From positions 3,720,001-3,784,000 of the forward strand of contig OY754472.1 of NCBI GenBank assembly GCA_963575645.1: a stretch of 64,000 bases of DNA, given 5' to 3'. The position numbers and the translations under genes were made by a program. Origin of the DNA: Xanthostigma xanthostigma. Its lineage: Eukaryota > Arthropoda > Insecta > Raphidioptera > Raphidiidae. Shown in pieces: positions 52,754 to 63,494 of the stretch (position 1 is its first letter; every line of letters begins with the position of its first letter). The notes beneath the pieces were generated by a model. It made no database searches. It had not been told where the DNA came from and saw nothing but the letters and a program-made list of their open reading frames with translations.

Positions 52754-53100
52754 GGCCGCTTCACACGAGGCTAGAAACACTGCTTGGACTTCTGCTGGTC
52801 GGTAGGCCGGGTACGAAGCTGGAAATGACGTCTTTGCCGGCTCGCCTGCTAGCTCACAAGATGGATTTTAAAATTAGAACAGGGGCTATTTTGCTTGCTA
52901 GGTATGAGCAAGAACTAATCAGGAAGGCGACTTGAACAAACGTCCACAAACTCAGAGTATAATAAGTGAGACCGTAGTGTTTAAGTCTTTCTCCCGATCT
53001 TTGCTAGTAATATAGAGGGTATTAAATATACGGTTCAGAGACAATAAACAGTCACTTTTGTTACCGTTCTATCACTGCCCGCGCACCGAATCTACCTCTG
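52754..53100 (+). mobile_element. PIF-like MITE with internal insert, right end missing
   Basis: Starts AAGGCCGCTTCACACGAGG. Inside, ACTCAGAGTATAATAAGTGA to GGTATTAAATATACGG (about 52960-53035) replaces normal family sequence; the same insert appears in 61333-62155. The right end is cut by the hAT MITE that follows. Confidence 0.75.
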
Positions 53101-53271
53101 TGGTCTGTGCTGTGTGCGCTCTGTAAATGTGCGAATGCAACAGTACAGAACAGCTCAGCACAGAGCAATGGCGCTCGGAGTGAGACATTCACAAAAAAAA
53201 GAGCGACTCGCTCCGCTCAGAGAAGGGAGTCGTTCATTATGAACGACTCGCTCAGGAACGACACATCACTA
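53101..53271 (+). mobile_element. hAT-like MITE, family B copy 3, left-truncated
   Basis: From GTGTGCGCTCTGTAAATGTG to GGAACGACACATCACTA matches the right third of 17113-17669. The left terminus is missing. Confidence 0.8.
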
Positions 53272-53504
53272 GTATACAGATCTGTTCAAGACATGCACGT
53301 TTCCAAAGTTCGTTGTTCGAGACGTGTTCGTACCAATTTCACCTTGAGGATTGCTCTGAGGCATTTGTTTATGAAGATTTGCAGTTTAGTTGTTATGGCT
53401 TTCGTCACTTTCCAGGTTTCAGATCCATATATAGAAGGACCGATTTTACATTCGAGTTAAAAATACGTAACTTCGTTTTTTTTTTCAAAAATCATGCTTG
53501 AATG
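53272..53504. other. No gene recognised
   Basis: Two overlapping frames (53107-53460; 53313-53501) have no known domain. CTTGAATG at 53497-53504 is the left duplication of the next element. Confidence 0.35.
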
Positions 53505-54073
53505 CAGGGCCCTCGCGCCCCAGAGTGCGATGTGTGCGATGCACGCGGGCGGCACATTCAAGGGGCGGCAAATGACCTAGTTGTGTTATGTTTTTTGTAC
53601 TGTATAGAAAAAAATATATAACTGATATTATATCAATTTTATTTGCATACTCAAGCCTGCGTGAAAACTCTTACGAGTAGTTACTTATTTTTTAATGAAA
53701 TTCTAATTCGAAATATTCATTTTTCCTAATTGATAAACTAATGATTATTTTGACTTAATGAATTCTCCTCAGTTCAGCGGTGAAACCAAATTTTTCTCTC
53801 ATTCATAAGTACGACAGGAGAAGAACGCCGTGAAAAATCGCACGGAGTAAACTGTTTTTGCAGAGAACAGTTTACTCCGCGGAGTGTTTTTTTTAATGTG
53901 AAGAGAGAATTTTTGAAGTTCACTCTGTACGGAGTGAATTGCACTTACAGTATTAGTTATTTAGGGTTTTTAACGTTTTTCAATTTGACATATCGTCTAG
54001 TGAGTTTATCCCCAATAAGGGGCGTCAATTATGAATCCGCACGCGAGCGGCGTGAGGCCTTCCAAGGGCCCTG
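53505..54073. mobile_element. hAT-like element, ends CAGGGCCCT
   Basis: Ends CAGGGCCCTCGCGCCCC and GGCCTTCCAAGGGCCCTG. CTTGAATG is repeated exactly at 53497-53504 and 54074-54081, an 8-bp hAT duplication. A 13-bp perfect hairpin GGAGTAAACTGTT/AACAGTTTACTCC lies at 53844-53878. No transposase. Confidence 0.85.
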
Positions 54074-54081
54074 CTTGAATG

Positions 54082-55417
54082 CCAAATACGATTTAAACTT
54101 CAGAACGCATGTGATGCTTTTTTGATTCTGCTGTCTATATTTAATAATTCTAGACGTTCCCTTAATTGGCAATCTACAAATCCGGGCGATGCCGGACCGG
54201 GCCGCTAGATAGATATTAAAAAAAGCGGTATCTAGAGGAAAAATTAATAAATAAGGATAATAATAATGTCTAATAAGGATATGGCTTATTTTTATCGTAT
54301 TCGTTGCAGTGTTGCTAGATAGGAGGACCGATCTCTCAGTGTTTACACAGCCTCTTTATGGAATTGTCCGCTGCTGCAAATACCTGCCGACTGCTGAATG
54401 TTTGCTGATGTTTAATCAGGACCCAAAACTAATTCCCAGTATCGCTGACGTGATACGGAACTTTCCCGTGACATGGAGACCTAATTTGAATAGGCATGGT
54501 GACGGTATAAAAGAATCAAGGAATAAATAGTTTTATAGAGAAAAATATATGTTGAATGGATTCTAAAAAATGACCCAGTGTTAATATAAACATTGAGATT
54601 AATAAGATTTTTAATAAAATAAAAGTATAAATACTGCAATCGGCCATGTTGACTGAAACACCGAATGACGTCACGCCTTCTTAAATCCATGAGCGTAGAT
54701 CCCCCAGGATCATAATAATAAAACAATAAAACTGAAAATAATACGAATACCTGGCTAAAAAATATAATTTAGAAATACTTACTTCTTGAAAAAAAAATTG
54801 TAAAATTGGTTTGGGAATTAATATTTTGCTTGACATCGTCCTTTGTGAGTATTCTTGTGTGATATTAAAACTTAAAAAATATTGATTTTTTTGCTTTAAC
54901 CCCCCAGAAAAATAAATATCTACGCCCTTTCTTAAATAAAAGAGAATATAAACACTTGAAGTAAATAATCACCGTGTCGCTTAAATTTTTGTTGCGTTCA
55001 TTGACATCTGCATCATTTAATTAGTTGATTTGTTGTTTATTCGTTTTTTTGTGATATAAAATAACACTTACATATGTCATAGGTTATTTTTGAGGTTAGT
55101 TAACTTGCAACTCAAGAAAACCGTACTACAAAGTGCCTACTTTTAAGAAAATACTCAATATAAACCATATCATTAAGTAAATTTACATACCTTTCTGAGA
55201 AATTCCTCTGAACCACAGTTCTACACCCATAAATACAACATCTAATGTCAGTTGTCACTAAGGCGTGACGTCACAGGCGTTTTCGCGATTATTTTAAAAA
55301 TAGAAAGATAAAAATGCAATAATTTGCGTTAAAATTTAATTTATTGCTGAAGTTATGTTTTTTTTTTCGGAAATAGTCATCCTCGGGCGTTAATTTTTGA
55401 AAAAAGTGTTTTATGCC
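54082..55417. other. No gene recognised
   Basis: Repeat-like GATGCCGGACCGGGCCGCTAG at 54188. GAATGACGTCACGCC at 54664 and GGCGTGACGTCAC at 55262 are mirrored and may be the ends of an old element of about 600 bp. A 73-codon frame at 54309-54530 has no known domain. Confidence 0.35.
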
Positions 55418-55540
55418 CTTCCCCAGAGCTTAAACTATCTCTATATTAAATGTCATCACAATCGATCCAGCGGTTTGGCCGTGAAAGCGTAACAGACAGA
55501 CAGAATTGCTTTCGCATTTTTAATATTATAGTATATAGGT
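55418..55540 (+). repeat. Dispersed repeat tail, relative of 10373-10500
   Basis: CCCTTCCCCAGAGC, CCAGCGGTTTGGCCGTGAAA and AACAGACAGACAGAATTGC share the layout of 10373-10500. Confidence 0.6.
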
Positions 55541-55816
55541 CTGATAATATTTCAATTATGACACAGCACAGTTCTGTAACAGGCGTTGAACACATTGAGC
55601 TTATATAAGGGAATGGGAAGTGGCAGTCGGAGCTTTATAATGTTGTTTATATAACTCTACAACAGCCCCCGTTGAAGCCCGTTCCTGCAGCTTTATTGTT
55701 TGCTAAAAGGGCCGCGTTTGTATATTATTGAACTGGTTGATTACTGCCAATATCGACAGATAATATGTATTAGTATTTTTTTTCTATCAATTATAGAGAC
55801 TCTACTAATTGAATAT
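55541..55816. other. Unique sequence
   Basis: No gene or repeat recognised. Confidence 0.4.
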
Positions 55817-55950
55817 CTATACTAATATATAAAGCTGCAGAAGAATTTGTTTATAATATAGTTTCCATATAGTATGGTTATGGTACGGTTGTCCGGTGTC
55901 TGCATATATAGTAACGGATTACAAAATCTACATATTGTGAGAGTTGCTTT
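55817..55950 (+). repeat. Composite repeat, tail part
   Basis: CTATACTAATATATAAAGCT followed by GTCCGGTGTCTGCATATATA and CTACATATTGTGAGAGTTGC, the second half of the 31774 and 51230 composites. Confidence 0.7.
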
Positions 55951-55958
55951 TTCTTCTA

Positions 55959-56315
55959 TCTATACTAATATATAAAGCTGAAGAGTTTGTTTGCTTGTTT
56001 GGTTGAACGCGCTAATCTCAGGAACTACTGGTTCGAATTGATTTTTTTTTGTTGGATACTCCGGCCCATTTATCGAGGAAGGCTATAGGCTATATAATAT
56101 CATGCTACGACCAATAGGAGCGGAGCATCAATAAAAAAATTTGCAAAATGTAACTCAAAATTTGTCCGTCCGACAAAAACTGTTGAACAGTAACTCCGAT
56201 CATCATGAAATTTGGACACAACATTCGTCTCGGTAAACTAAGATGAACGTACGCACTCATGTCCCTCCCCCCATTCGTTCTTTTGCACCCGGGTGAAACT
56301 GAGCGGAACCGCTAG
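55959..56315 (+). mobile_element. Helitron-like family A, full copy (plus strand)
   Basis: Starts TCTATACTAATATATAAAGC after an A and ends GCACCCGGGTGAAACTGAGC then GGAACCGCTAG before a T. Internal GCGCTAATCTCAGGAACTAC and GAGGAAGGCTATAGGCTATA match the other copies. 357 bp, non-autonomous. Confidence 0.8.
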
Positions 56316-56750
56316 TATGTTATATAAAATAATAATATATTGTGTATTTCCAGTGGATATTTTGCACATCGAGATATCGCACTCTAACCTTAGAATGGAC
56401 TTACATAGGCTATATTATATTACCGCGTTAAAATTAAAAGCGCTTTTCGTGGAGACCAATTTTGTAACTTAAGTAACGAAAAAACGAAAAAAATTTACTA
56501 GTCTTTAAGAAAAACCTCTTAATTGTATTTACCTTATACTTTTCCCAGATAAAATTCGCATAATTAAGTATCAAAAATAGGCTTCTACTCTAGATATCCC
56601 CCTTAAAACAAATCTATAGGTAATATAGGGACGATATATCCATCAAAATATAATATTTTAAAGCGTATCTCAAATTTCTAAAGCTTTTAAACGTAATACG
56701 ATAGCTTGACTGCGTTAAAAGCTCATATGGAATAGTTATAGAGAGCATCG
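56316..56750. other. No gene recognised
   Basis: Contains fragments resembling the 13093 repeat (AAAAGCGCTTTTCGTGGA near 56437). AT-rich. Confidence 0.4.
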
Positions 56751-57131
56751 TGTCAATTATATTGTTCTGAAACAAGAATGACAAAACTCGTAAATTTTTG
56801 GGTATCGGGTACCCGAATTGAATGCCCGGTTTTTTCCCCGTTCAACGTTAACAAGGCCGTAACTATAGGCAACAGGGTCACGTCTCTAAAACACAAACTG
56901 AAGGGGCCCCCCGGAAAGATTACAACGACCTCAGCTATTCTCAAGGCCAAAGTACAGATATTAGCTAAGAAAATGTTTTTTGAAGTGAAAACTGCTTTAG
57001 CGGCGTTGTACACTTTTTTTGTAATGGGTAAAAAATGTTAAACTCGCGTCAGGACACGTGACCTGATCGAAAATTCGTAAGACGTTATAATTCAAGTTTT
57101 CACTTCTGCCGGCACTCCCGGAGTGCAACCC
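56751..57131 (+). repeat. Probable dispersed repeat with an 87-codon open frame
   Basis: The frame at 56778-57041 reads MTKLVNFWVSGTRIECPVFS to TALAALYTFFVMGKKC. The sequence with GCTTTAGCGGCGTTGTACAC, CGTCAGGACACGTGACCTGA and CTGCCGGCACTCCCGGAGTG is of a type I recall as widely repeated in insect genomes. A poly(T) run closes it. I do not count the frame as a gene. Confidence 0.4.
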
Positions 57132-57401
57132 GTCTTTTTTTTTTTTTTGTTTTGTACGTCTCTTGAAATTTTAATATTACTCTATTATGTTCTTGCCTGC
57201 ACGTCGAAATATTATACTAATAGCACCGTGTATTGTCCCGGCTTTGCAACTATCGCATAATATTATGCAAAACTCGCAAAGCACATACTGCTAATTGCAT
57301 TAAATTAACTTGCAGTCTGTAATTTCGCTCAGGCTGATGCAAAAGTACGGATCGAAAAAGGTTTGCTCTCTCTCAACATATTTAAACAGTGTATAAAAGA
57401 A

Positions 57402-57675
57402 CTAGCGGCCGTGCCCGGTTTCACCCGGGTGAGATAGATATAATTCTGAAAAAAGTATTTAGTTTGCGGTACGGCATCTGAACTAATAGCATTAAACAAA
57501 TTCAACCAGATTTGCTTCTAAACTAATAGCTTTGAACAAATTCTATTAGATGTCACTACTTGGTACTAAAACAATTTTTTTGTTTGCTTCTGAACTAATA
57601 GCTTTGAGTAAATGCTATGAGATGTCGCTACATGTTACTAAAACAGTTTTTTCCACAAAACACCGTAGTTTTGTA
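57402..57675 (-). mobile_element. Helitron-like family B copy
   Basis: The plus strand reads CTAGCGGCCGTGCCCGGTTT, CACCCGGGTGAGATAGATAT and AACTAATAGCTTTGAACAA. CTAG and the CCCGGTTTCACCCGGG hairpin are intact at this end. The other end is not clear. Confidence 0.7.
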
Positions 57676-57719
57676 TAAAATATTTAATAAAAACTATATT
57701 CTATATATTTTCGTTAACA

Positions 57720-57867
57720 TTCGAACTGTCACTGCGTGCGCACCAAACCCATCTACAAAACAATGCACGCATCGTGTGAAGCGAACACATAAAAGCCATT
57801 ACGAAACCTAGCAGCTAGATATAGTCAGGAATCTAGCGGCGAAACCAGCCTCGTGTGCAGCGGCCTT
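57720..57867 (+). repeat. PIF-like MITE, right-half fragment
   Basis: TCGAACTGTCACTGCGTGCG to GCCTCGTGTGCAGCGGCCT. Confidence 0.7.
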
Positions 57868-58290
57868 TATGAAATTTGAGACTTGTTTTAAAGTCTCGAA
57901 ATTCAGAGCCGGGATGAAACTGCAATCAAAACTGGATGTTCTAACCATAGACATATTAAATATCTCTGGTTCTAATAACTAATTCAATGGTTTGATTGAT
58001 GCAGTGAGCACACCTTGACAAATTGTAGCGTGAAAAACATTGCATATAGTGTTTTTGCTTAAAGGCGCCTGTAACTTTGTGATGATAAGTTTATAATTTA
58101 AATTCTTGAGTGTTGAAAAAATGTTTAATTAAAACAACGTGCTGATAATACGCTGTATATAATTATTATTGACACGTATGAAATTAGTTTCATGTACCAA
58201 ATCTATGACCGACTGAAAAAATCATTTATGTCGAATTTGTGATGAAACAAAATTAACGATGATCGAATCAACAATTTATTGTATTTAATA
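57868..58290. other. No gene recognised
   Basis: Unique AT-rich sequence. Confidence 0.4.
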
Positions 58291-58642
58291 CTAGCGGTCC
58301 CGCCCGGTTTTACCCGGGTGCAAAAGAAAGAATGGAGGGGAGGGACATGAGTACGCACATGCATCTTAGTTTACCGAGATGAATGTTGTGTCCAAATTTC
58401 ATGATGATCGGAGTTATCGTTCAAAAGTTTTTTTGAACGGACATATTTTGAGTTACATTTTACAACATTTTTCATTGACGCTCCGCTCCTATTGGTCGTA
58501 GCGTGATATTATATAGCCTATAGCCTTCCTCGATAAATGGATTATCCAACAAAAAAAATGTTTTCAATTCGAACCAGTAGTTCCTGAGAATAGCACGTTC
58601 AACCAAACAAACAAACTGTTCAGCTTTATATATTAGTATAGA
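58291..58642 (-). mobile_element. Helitron-like family A, full copy
   Basis: The plus strand starts CTAGCGGTCCCGCCCGG after an A and ends TATTAGTATAGA before a T. 352 bp, close to 27643-27993 in length and sequence. Confidence 0.8.
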
Positions 58643-58674
58643 TCAAAATTAAATAAAAAATAAGTTCCAAGGGA

Positions 58675-58738
58675 CATTGAGTATTATTTTTTTTCTGGAA
58701 AGGGGGCGGTAGGCCAAATAAGTTTGGGAACCACTGTT
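58675..58738. repeat. hAT-type terminal fragment
   Basis: GGGGGCGGTAGGCCAAATAA and TTTGGGAACCACTG; the complement CAGTGGTTCCCAAA is a common hAT terminus. Confidence 0.5.
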
Positions 58739-59055
58739 TTAGAATGTGATTAGATGCGGGATGCAACAATGTGAGCAAAGCTTTAAGCTACATATATCCC
58801 TTTCATTTATTTATCTGAGGTTTGCAGAGTGGCTGCTTATTACCAAAAATTGACATAGGCTGCTTTGTATTTTAACCGCTGATATATTGCAATGCGAATA
58901 TCATGTGAACTATAATTATTGAATATTGGAGCTGAAGACATTTACTTTACTTGTATTTATATGACGTGGTTATTTACACTACCTATACAAAAAACATATA
59001 AACACATCTTCTGTACTAATATATAAAGCTGAAGAGTTTGTTTATAATATACCTA
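58739..59055. other. No gene recognised
   Basis: A stub ACTAATATATAAAGCTGAAG at 59014 is another composite-type 5' end. Confidence 0.4.
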
Positions 59056-59617
59056 CTAGCTGTCCCGTCCGGTTTCACCCGGGTGTAAAAGAACGAATGG
59101 GAAAGGGAGGAACATGAGTACACACATTCATCTTAGTTTACCGAGATTAATGTTGTGTCCAAATTTCATGATGATCGGAGTTACCGTTCAAAAGTTTTTG
59201 TCGATAAAAAGCAGTATTTAAACTTTTTTTAACTAATATTTTCTTTAAATTAATTAAATAAATTTAAATGTAAGCCTTAGAAGAAAGCAATGTAGAAAAC
59301 AAAAAAAAATAAAAATATATTCGCCCAACGTGGGGCTCGAACCCACGACCCTGATATTGACAGTCGCATGCTCTACCGATATCTAGTTAGTGCATTTCAC
59401 ATGAATAGAAGCTTATGTTTGAGATACATTTTGTAACATTTTTCATTAATGCTCCGCTCCTAATGGTCGTAGCGTAATATTATATAGCCTATAACCTTCC
59501 TCGATAAATGGGCTATCCAACAAAAAAAATGTTTTTCAATTTGAACCAGTAGTTCCTGAGATTAGTGCGTTTAAACAAACAAACAAACAAACTCTTCAGC
59601 TTTATATATTAGCATAG
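59056..59617 (-). mobile_element. Helitron-like family A copy interrupted by a tRNA-like insert
   Basis: The plus strand starts CTAGCTGTCCCGTCCGG after an A and ends TATTAGCATAGA before a T. Compared with 27643-27993, about 16 bases after GTTTTTGTCG are replaced by about 220 bp (59206-59427). Confidence 0.75.
59322..59394 (-). pseudogene. tRNA-Lys-like sequence (pseudo-tRNA or SINE head)
   Basis: On the minus strand ATCGGTAGAGCATGCGACTG, then TCAATATCAGGGTCGTGGG and TTCGAGCCCCACGTTGGGCG. The D arm, variable region, T arm and 3' acceptor strand match eukaryotic tRNA-Lys(CTT). The anticodon loop reads CTGTCAA, so the anticodon position is GTC, the anticodon stem has two mismatches, and the 5' acceptor strand no longer pairs. 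Not a functional tRNA-Lys. Confidence 0.7.
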
Positions 59618-59633
59618 ATTTTACATATATAAT

Positions 59634-59765
59634 ATTGTAACAAAACTGTTCTAGTCCGTGCTGGAAAATAGTTATTTACAAAAGTGAAACGTTTACGAAA
59701 CAAATAAACTAACAAACGAAAGGTACTTCTTTAACGTAACAGAACAATGGTTCAAAGAAATTTAG
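59634..59765 (-). mobile_element. LTR fragment
   Basis: TGTAACAAAACTGTTCTAGT to GGTACTTCTTTAACGTAACA matches the start of 63495-63847; the rest is missing. Confidence 0.65.
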
Positions 59766-59777
59766 TGCTCTATTATT

Positions 59778-59806
59778 GCACATACCGCTAAACTAGCGGT
59801 ATGTGC
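59778..59806. repeat. Perfect 13-bp hairpin
   Basis: GCACATACCGCTA, AAC, TAGCGGTATGTGC: a 13-bp stem with a 3-base loop, next to the LTR fragment. Confidence 0.7.
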
Positions 59807-60013
59807 TTTATTATCGCTTTGCGCGTCAGAGCTGACTTTCGTTCAGATAAGAAGTTGTATCTAAGTTAATTTCGCAAGAAATCCATTCAAATTGAAGCTT
59901 TTTGAAAAGAGGAGATTCTGATCTATAAAACAGAACCATTTTTAAATCCATTCGAGTTCATAAACACTACTAAAATTGTAATTGAAAATCACGAACAGCA
60001 GTCGTCGGTTGGT

Positions 60014-60076
60014 CTGTACGTATGTACGTACGTATGTACGTACGTATGTACGTACGTATGTACGTACGTATGTACG
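60014..60076 (+). repeat. Microsatellite, ACGTACGTATGT unit
   Basis: About five copies of a 12-bp unit alternating ACGT and ATGT. Confidence 0.9.
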
Positions 60077-60319
60077 TCACGACTCTACAGATCGCAATTT
60101 TGGTCAGATTGCCTTGGGTTATATTTTATTCACTTTATTTACTATCAGACCAGAACCCTATTTAAATTCACTAAAATGTGTTCAGTAGTTTAATTTTTAT
60201 AAACAGTTTTATTTTATTATTTTTTGACAGTCAATAGTTTGAAAAAACAATATAATAATTACTGTGTAAATGTCCATAAAACAAGTGCTACACTTGTATA
60301 CCGTAATAACAGTAGAATG

Positions 60320-60600
60320 CTTAGCAAGTTTCGTAACGTAATGGGTATGTCATCAGACCCACAACAGTAAGGTCCTGGGTTCGATTCCTTCCGAAATAAT
60401 TGGATTTTATTTTTTTTTTCTATTCCATTTTATTCCACTTGATATTAATTATATATTATATTATGTATACCTACATAGTTCTTATTTTTTTTTTTTGCAA
60501 ATTTAAAAAAATATTTTTTTAATTTTGAATTATTTATTTCTTTAAATTTTTTAAAAATATCTTTTCAATTTTGTTTTTTTTTTTATCATACCTACAGTGG
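60320..60600 (+). repeat. tRNA-derived SINE, same body as 24270-24525 but different head
   Basis: The head has GTAACGTAATGGGTATG and box B GGTTCGATTCC, then AATTGGATTTTA, CTATTCCATTTTATTCCAC and TTGATATTAATTATATATTA. The body matches the minus-strand SINE at 24270-24444; the head upstream of box B does not. Confidence 0.65.
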
Positions 60601-60816
60601 AAAACTTGCGGGATGTGCACTTTTGGTTTTGCCAACTATTTTTTTAGCTTTCGTTCAAAAATGTATGTCCTCTCCCTAAACACAGCGCCAACCGTGGGGT
60701 ATATAGACCGAGAGGAGTTGTCGCTCTAGGCGTCAGGTGGGAAGGGGCGCCAAAATGCCAAATGCGAAAAACAAATTTAATTAATTAATTAATTTAAAAC
60801 AAGCAAACAAACTAAC
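60601..60816. other. No gene recognised
   Basis: GGGCGCCAAAATGCCAAATG at about 60746 may be hAT-related. No coding features. Confidence 0.35.
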
Positions 60817-60968
60817 ACAAAAAATAGCCCCGGTTCTAACTGTGAAATCCATTTTGTGAACACGCACGCGAGCCCGCAGTGACGTCATTTCCATCCTCGT
60901 AGCCAGCGCGCCAGCCAGCACAAGTCTGTGCTTCTAGTGACAAAACCAACCTCTTGTGCAGCGGCCTA
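60817..60968 (+). repeat. PIF-like MITE, right-half fragment
   Basis: AATAGCCCCGGTTCTAACTG to CTCTTGTGCAGCGGCCTAA. It shares with 817-985 the variant GAACACGCACGCGAGCCC, so these two form a subfamily. Confidence 0.7.
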
Positions 60969-61332
60969 AAGTCTAAAAAAATTATTAAAGCCTTCTACGG
61001 AGTGGAAGCAACTTTATAGTAAGAAATATTTAATTATTTTTTGAATTTATTAAGATTAAAATTTTTCAATTCCAGAAAAAAAAGGTTGAAGGGCTTTAAA
61101 GCCTCATAATCTGCAAGCGGCTCGAAATTCAGCAGCTTCAGATTCTCGTAGTTACCCGTCCATGAGCGTCTTCTCTTATTTTTTCTGGAATTAATCTCGA
61201 GCGTGTTTGAACAAACAGGTACGGTTTTTTTGTGCCGTAATCTCTTCAAATTTTAATAATACTGTATAAACAGGGACGAAAAATGTTAAACAAGCTTGCG
61301 AAATGTTATTTGTTGTTTGCTTGTCCCTCTAA
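60969..61332. other. No gene recognised
   Basis: A 71-codon frame at 61034-61249 minus is basic and low in complexity, with no domain seen. Confidence 0.35.
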
Positions 61333-62155
61333 AGGCCGCTGCACACGAGGCTGGTTTTGCCGCTGGAATCGTTGCTGGGTCTTGCGCTGGCAGCATGAAA
61401 GTAAAGGCCACTGCACACGATGCTAGATTTGCCGCTAGATTCCTTGCTAGATTTGATTACTAGTTTTCTAGCGTTGATTTACTTAATTGCTTTTATGTGC
61501 TCGCTTCACACGAGACGTCTTATCAAGCTTGTTTTGTGACTAGATCCGGTGCGCGCGCAGTGATAGTTCAAATATAAACACAGAGCAAAACGCAAAACTT
61601 CTATATTCCTAGTGGGCGTAAATGGAAACATGGCCCATGAAGTGAGACAGCAAATGACTGTTTTCTATCTCTGTCTTGTGCGCAAGTGTCGCGTCTGTAG
61701 TGACGCAATTAGTAAGTGGAATAGAGCAAGCCATCTCCCTTTCACAGCTTAGTTCCATATGCAAACTGACGCTGCATCTATTTACGGACATGCGCATGAG
61801 ACTCAGAGTATAATAAGTGAGACAGACGTATAAATGTCTGCACCGTAGTGTTTAAGTCTTTCTCTCGATCTTTGCTAGCAATATAGACGGTATTAAATAT
61901 ATGGCAAACGTGTCTATTGTCTAACTCTGAGCAGAATGACAGCTCCATATTGATTTGTGGGCGTTTTGTTCGTGTCGTCCACGTGACAAGATACTGCTTC
62001 CTGATTGGTTCTTGATCATACCATAGCTGCGGACCTAGTAAGGAAAATAGTCCCTTTTCTAATTTTAAAATCAATCTTGTCAGCTAGCAGGCGAGTCCGC
62101 AGTGACGTCATTTCCAGCCAGTCTGTCGGCCAACAGGAGTCCAAGCAGTGTTTCC
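61333..62155 (+). mobile_element. PIF-like MITE, double left end and large insert
   Basis: AAGGCCGCTGCACACGAGG at 61333 and again AAGGCCACTGCACACGATG at 61403. The family sequence runs to about 61590, is interrupted until about 61902 (GGGCGTAAATGGAAACATGG to GGTATTAAATATATGG), then resumes AACGTGTCTATTGTCTAAC and ends near CAGTGTTTCCAGCG. The end of the insert matches the insert in 52754-53100. Confidence 0.75.
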
Positions 62156-62610
62156 AGCGACTTTACGCAAATTTTCACACTGCTTCAAATATCTACCTAC
62201 CCAAAAAATGTTTGCTAGCTCTTAAAAGATCTAGTGTGTGCGTATTTTTAGTGCTTGCGCTCGGTAAGATATTACTCTATAGCAGACAGAGATAATATAG
62301 AGATAGGAATAAGGGCGGATCTCAGGAACTGTTACATACGATATTTGCATGACGCGTAGGTAGAGTAATTACAGGTGCAAAGCTGATATTTATACAGTTT
62401 TATTATCATCTAGGACACTTCAGTATGAATAATGCATATCCTACTAAAACTGCATTTTACTTTGTTGAAGTAATAAGAGACCAGAAGATAGCACACGTTT
62501 TCAACCATGTTTTAAGACACTCAAACTTTGATGATTTCAGACAACTTAATTCGCTAAATCTTAATTTGGGGTCCAGTTCGATAACACTATGCACCCAAAT
62601 TTTGAAATTT
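62156..62610. other. No gene recognised
   Basis: Unique sequence with short frames of no known family. Confidence 0.4.
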
Positions 62611-62815
62611 TTTTTTTAAGTCATAGAAAACGCTAATTTTTGACGTTCAAAAAAAAAATTATTCACAAATTTCCTCAAAAATACGTGAAAAAAATGGAAC
62701 TACTTTTCGTCTTTCACTGTCATTTTTTTAATCTAACCAATCAAAAATCACAAATACACGTCATAGCAACTGGTGTAGAATTATTGTATAACTATCTCAC
62801 TTTGTATGCAGCTTT
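62611..62815 (-). repeat. Dispersed repeat, pair with 39445-39635
   Basis: TAGAAAACGCTAATTTTTGA, ATTCACAAATTTCCTCAAAA and ACACGTCATAGCAAC are the reverse complement of 39445-39635. Confidence 0.8.
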
Positions 62816-62830
62816 CGATTGTGTTATGGA

Positions 62831-63165
62831 AGCAGGGTCGTATTTAGATTCGCATACCCGTTTATCGTTCACCCCGGAATTGTTTTTTTAAAATCTCAAC
62901 ATTTGCCCCTTCCCGTTTCACTGCGAGACAATTCGCATACCCCTTTATCGTTCACCACAGAATTACAATTCGCATACCCGTTTATCGTTCACCCCGGAAT
63001 TGTTTTTTTAAAAACTCCACATTTGCCCCTTCCCGTTTCACTGCGAGACAATTCGCATACCCCTTTATCAAAAAAAGCGGTGGTTTTCAATCTTCATGAA
63101 AATGTGAGTTTTAAATTTAAAATTCGTTTTATAAATTAAAATTTCCAAATACGACTCTGCCCTGA
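62831..63165. mobile_element. hAT-like TIR element with internal tandem repeat
   Basis: CAGGGTCGTATTT at the left is mirrored by AAATACGACTCTGCCCTG at the right. The interior holds a 120-bp tandem unit (start at 62848 and 62968; ATTCGCATACCCGTTTATCG, TTTGCCCCTTCCCGTTTCAC), each unit containing a second short ATTCGCATACCCC copy. Confidence 0.65.
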
Positions 63166-63494
63166 ACGTTCAATTGTATTTCATTCCAACCAATTGATAT
63201 TTCTACCTTTGTTTATCATAGATACAGGTATATATAACTTTCTCTTTTCTTATCACTATATGAGACAAGATAGCGATCGCTATAGTAAATAATATACCTA
63301 CTCTAAATCAACTTACTATACCATATTTAATTTTTTTAAATTAATTTTTAAAAATTAATTTTCCGCACTTAAAACGACCAATAACGCTGTTATATGTTAT
63401 ATAAAACAATAATTGTGAATTTCCAGTGGATATTTTGCATAGCAAGTTATCGTACTCTTACCCTTAATTTGTAATAATCTTCTTTAAATGTATT
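63166..63494. other. No gene recognised
   Basis: AT-rich unique sequence. Confidence 0.4.

Noticed and set aside
53107..53460. 117-codon frame
   Set aside because: Starts inside the truncated hAT MITE; similar frames appear in the other copies of that MITE.
56778..57041. 87-codon frame, overlapping an 86-codon frame on the other strand
   Set aside because: Lies in what looks like a dispersed repeat; open frames on both strands suggest base composition rather than a gene.
59778..59806. Perfect hairpin considered as a terminator or microRNA precursor
   Set aside because: The 13-bp stem is too short for a miRNA precursor, and there is no gene end next to it.
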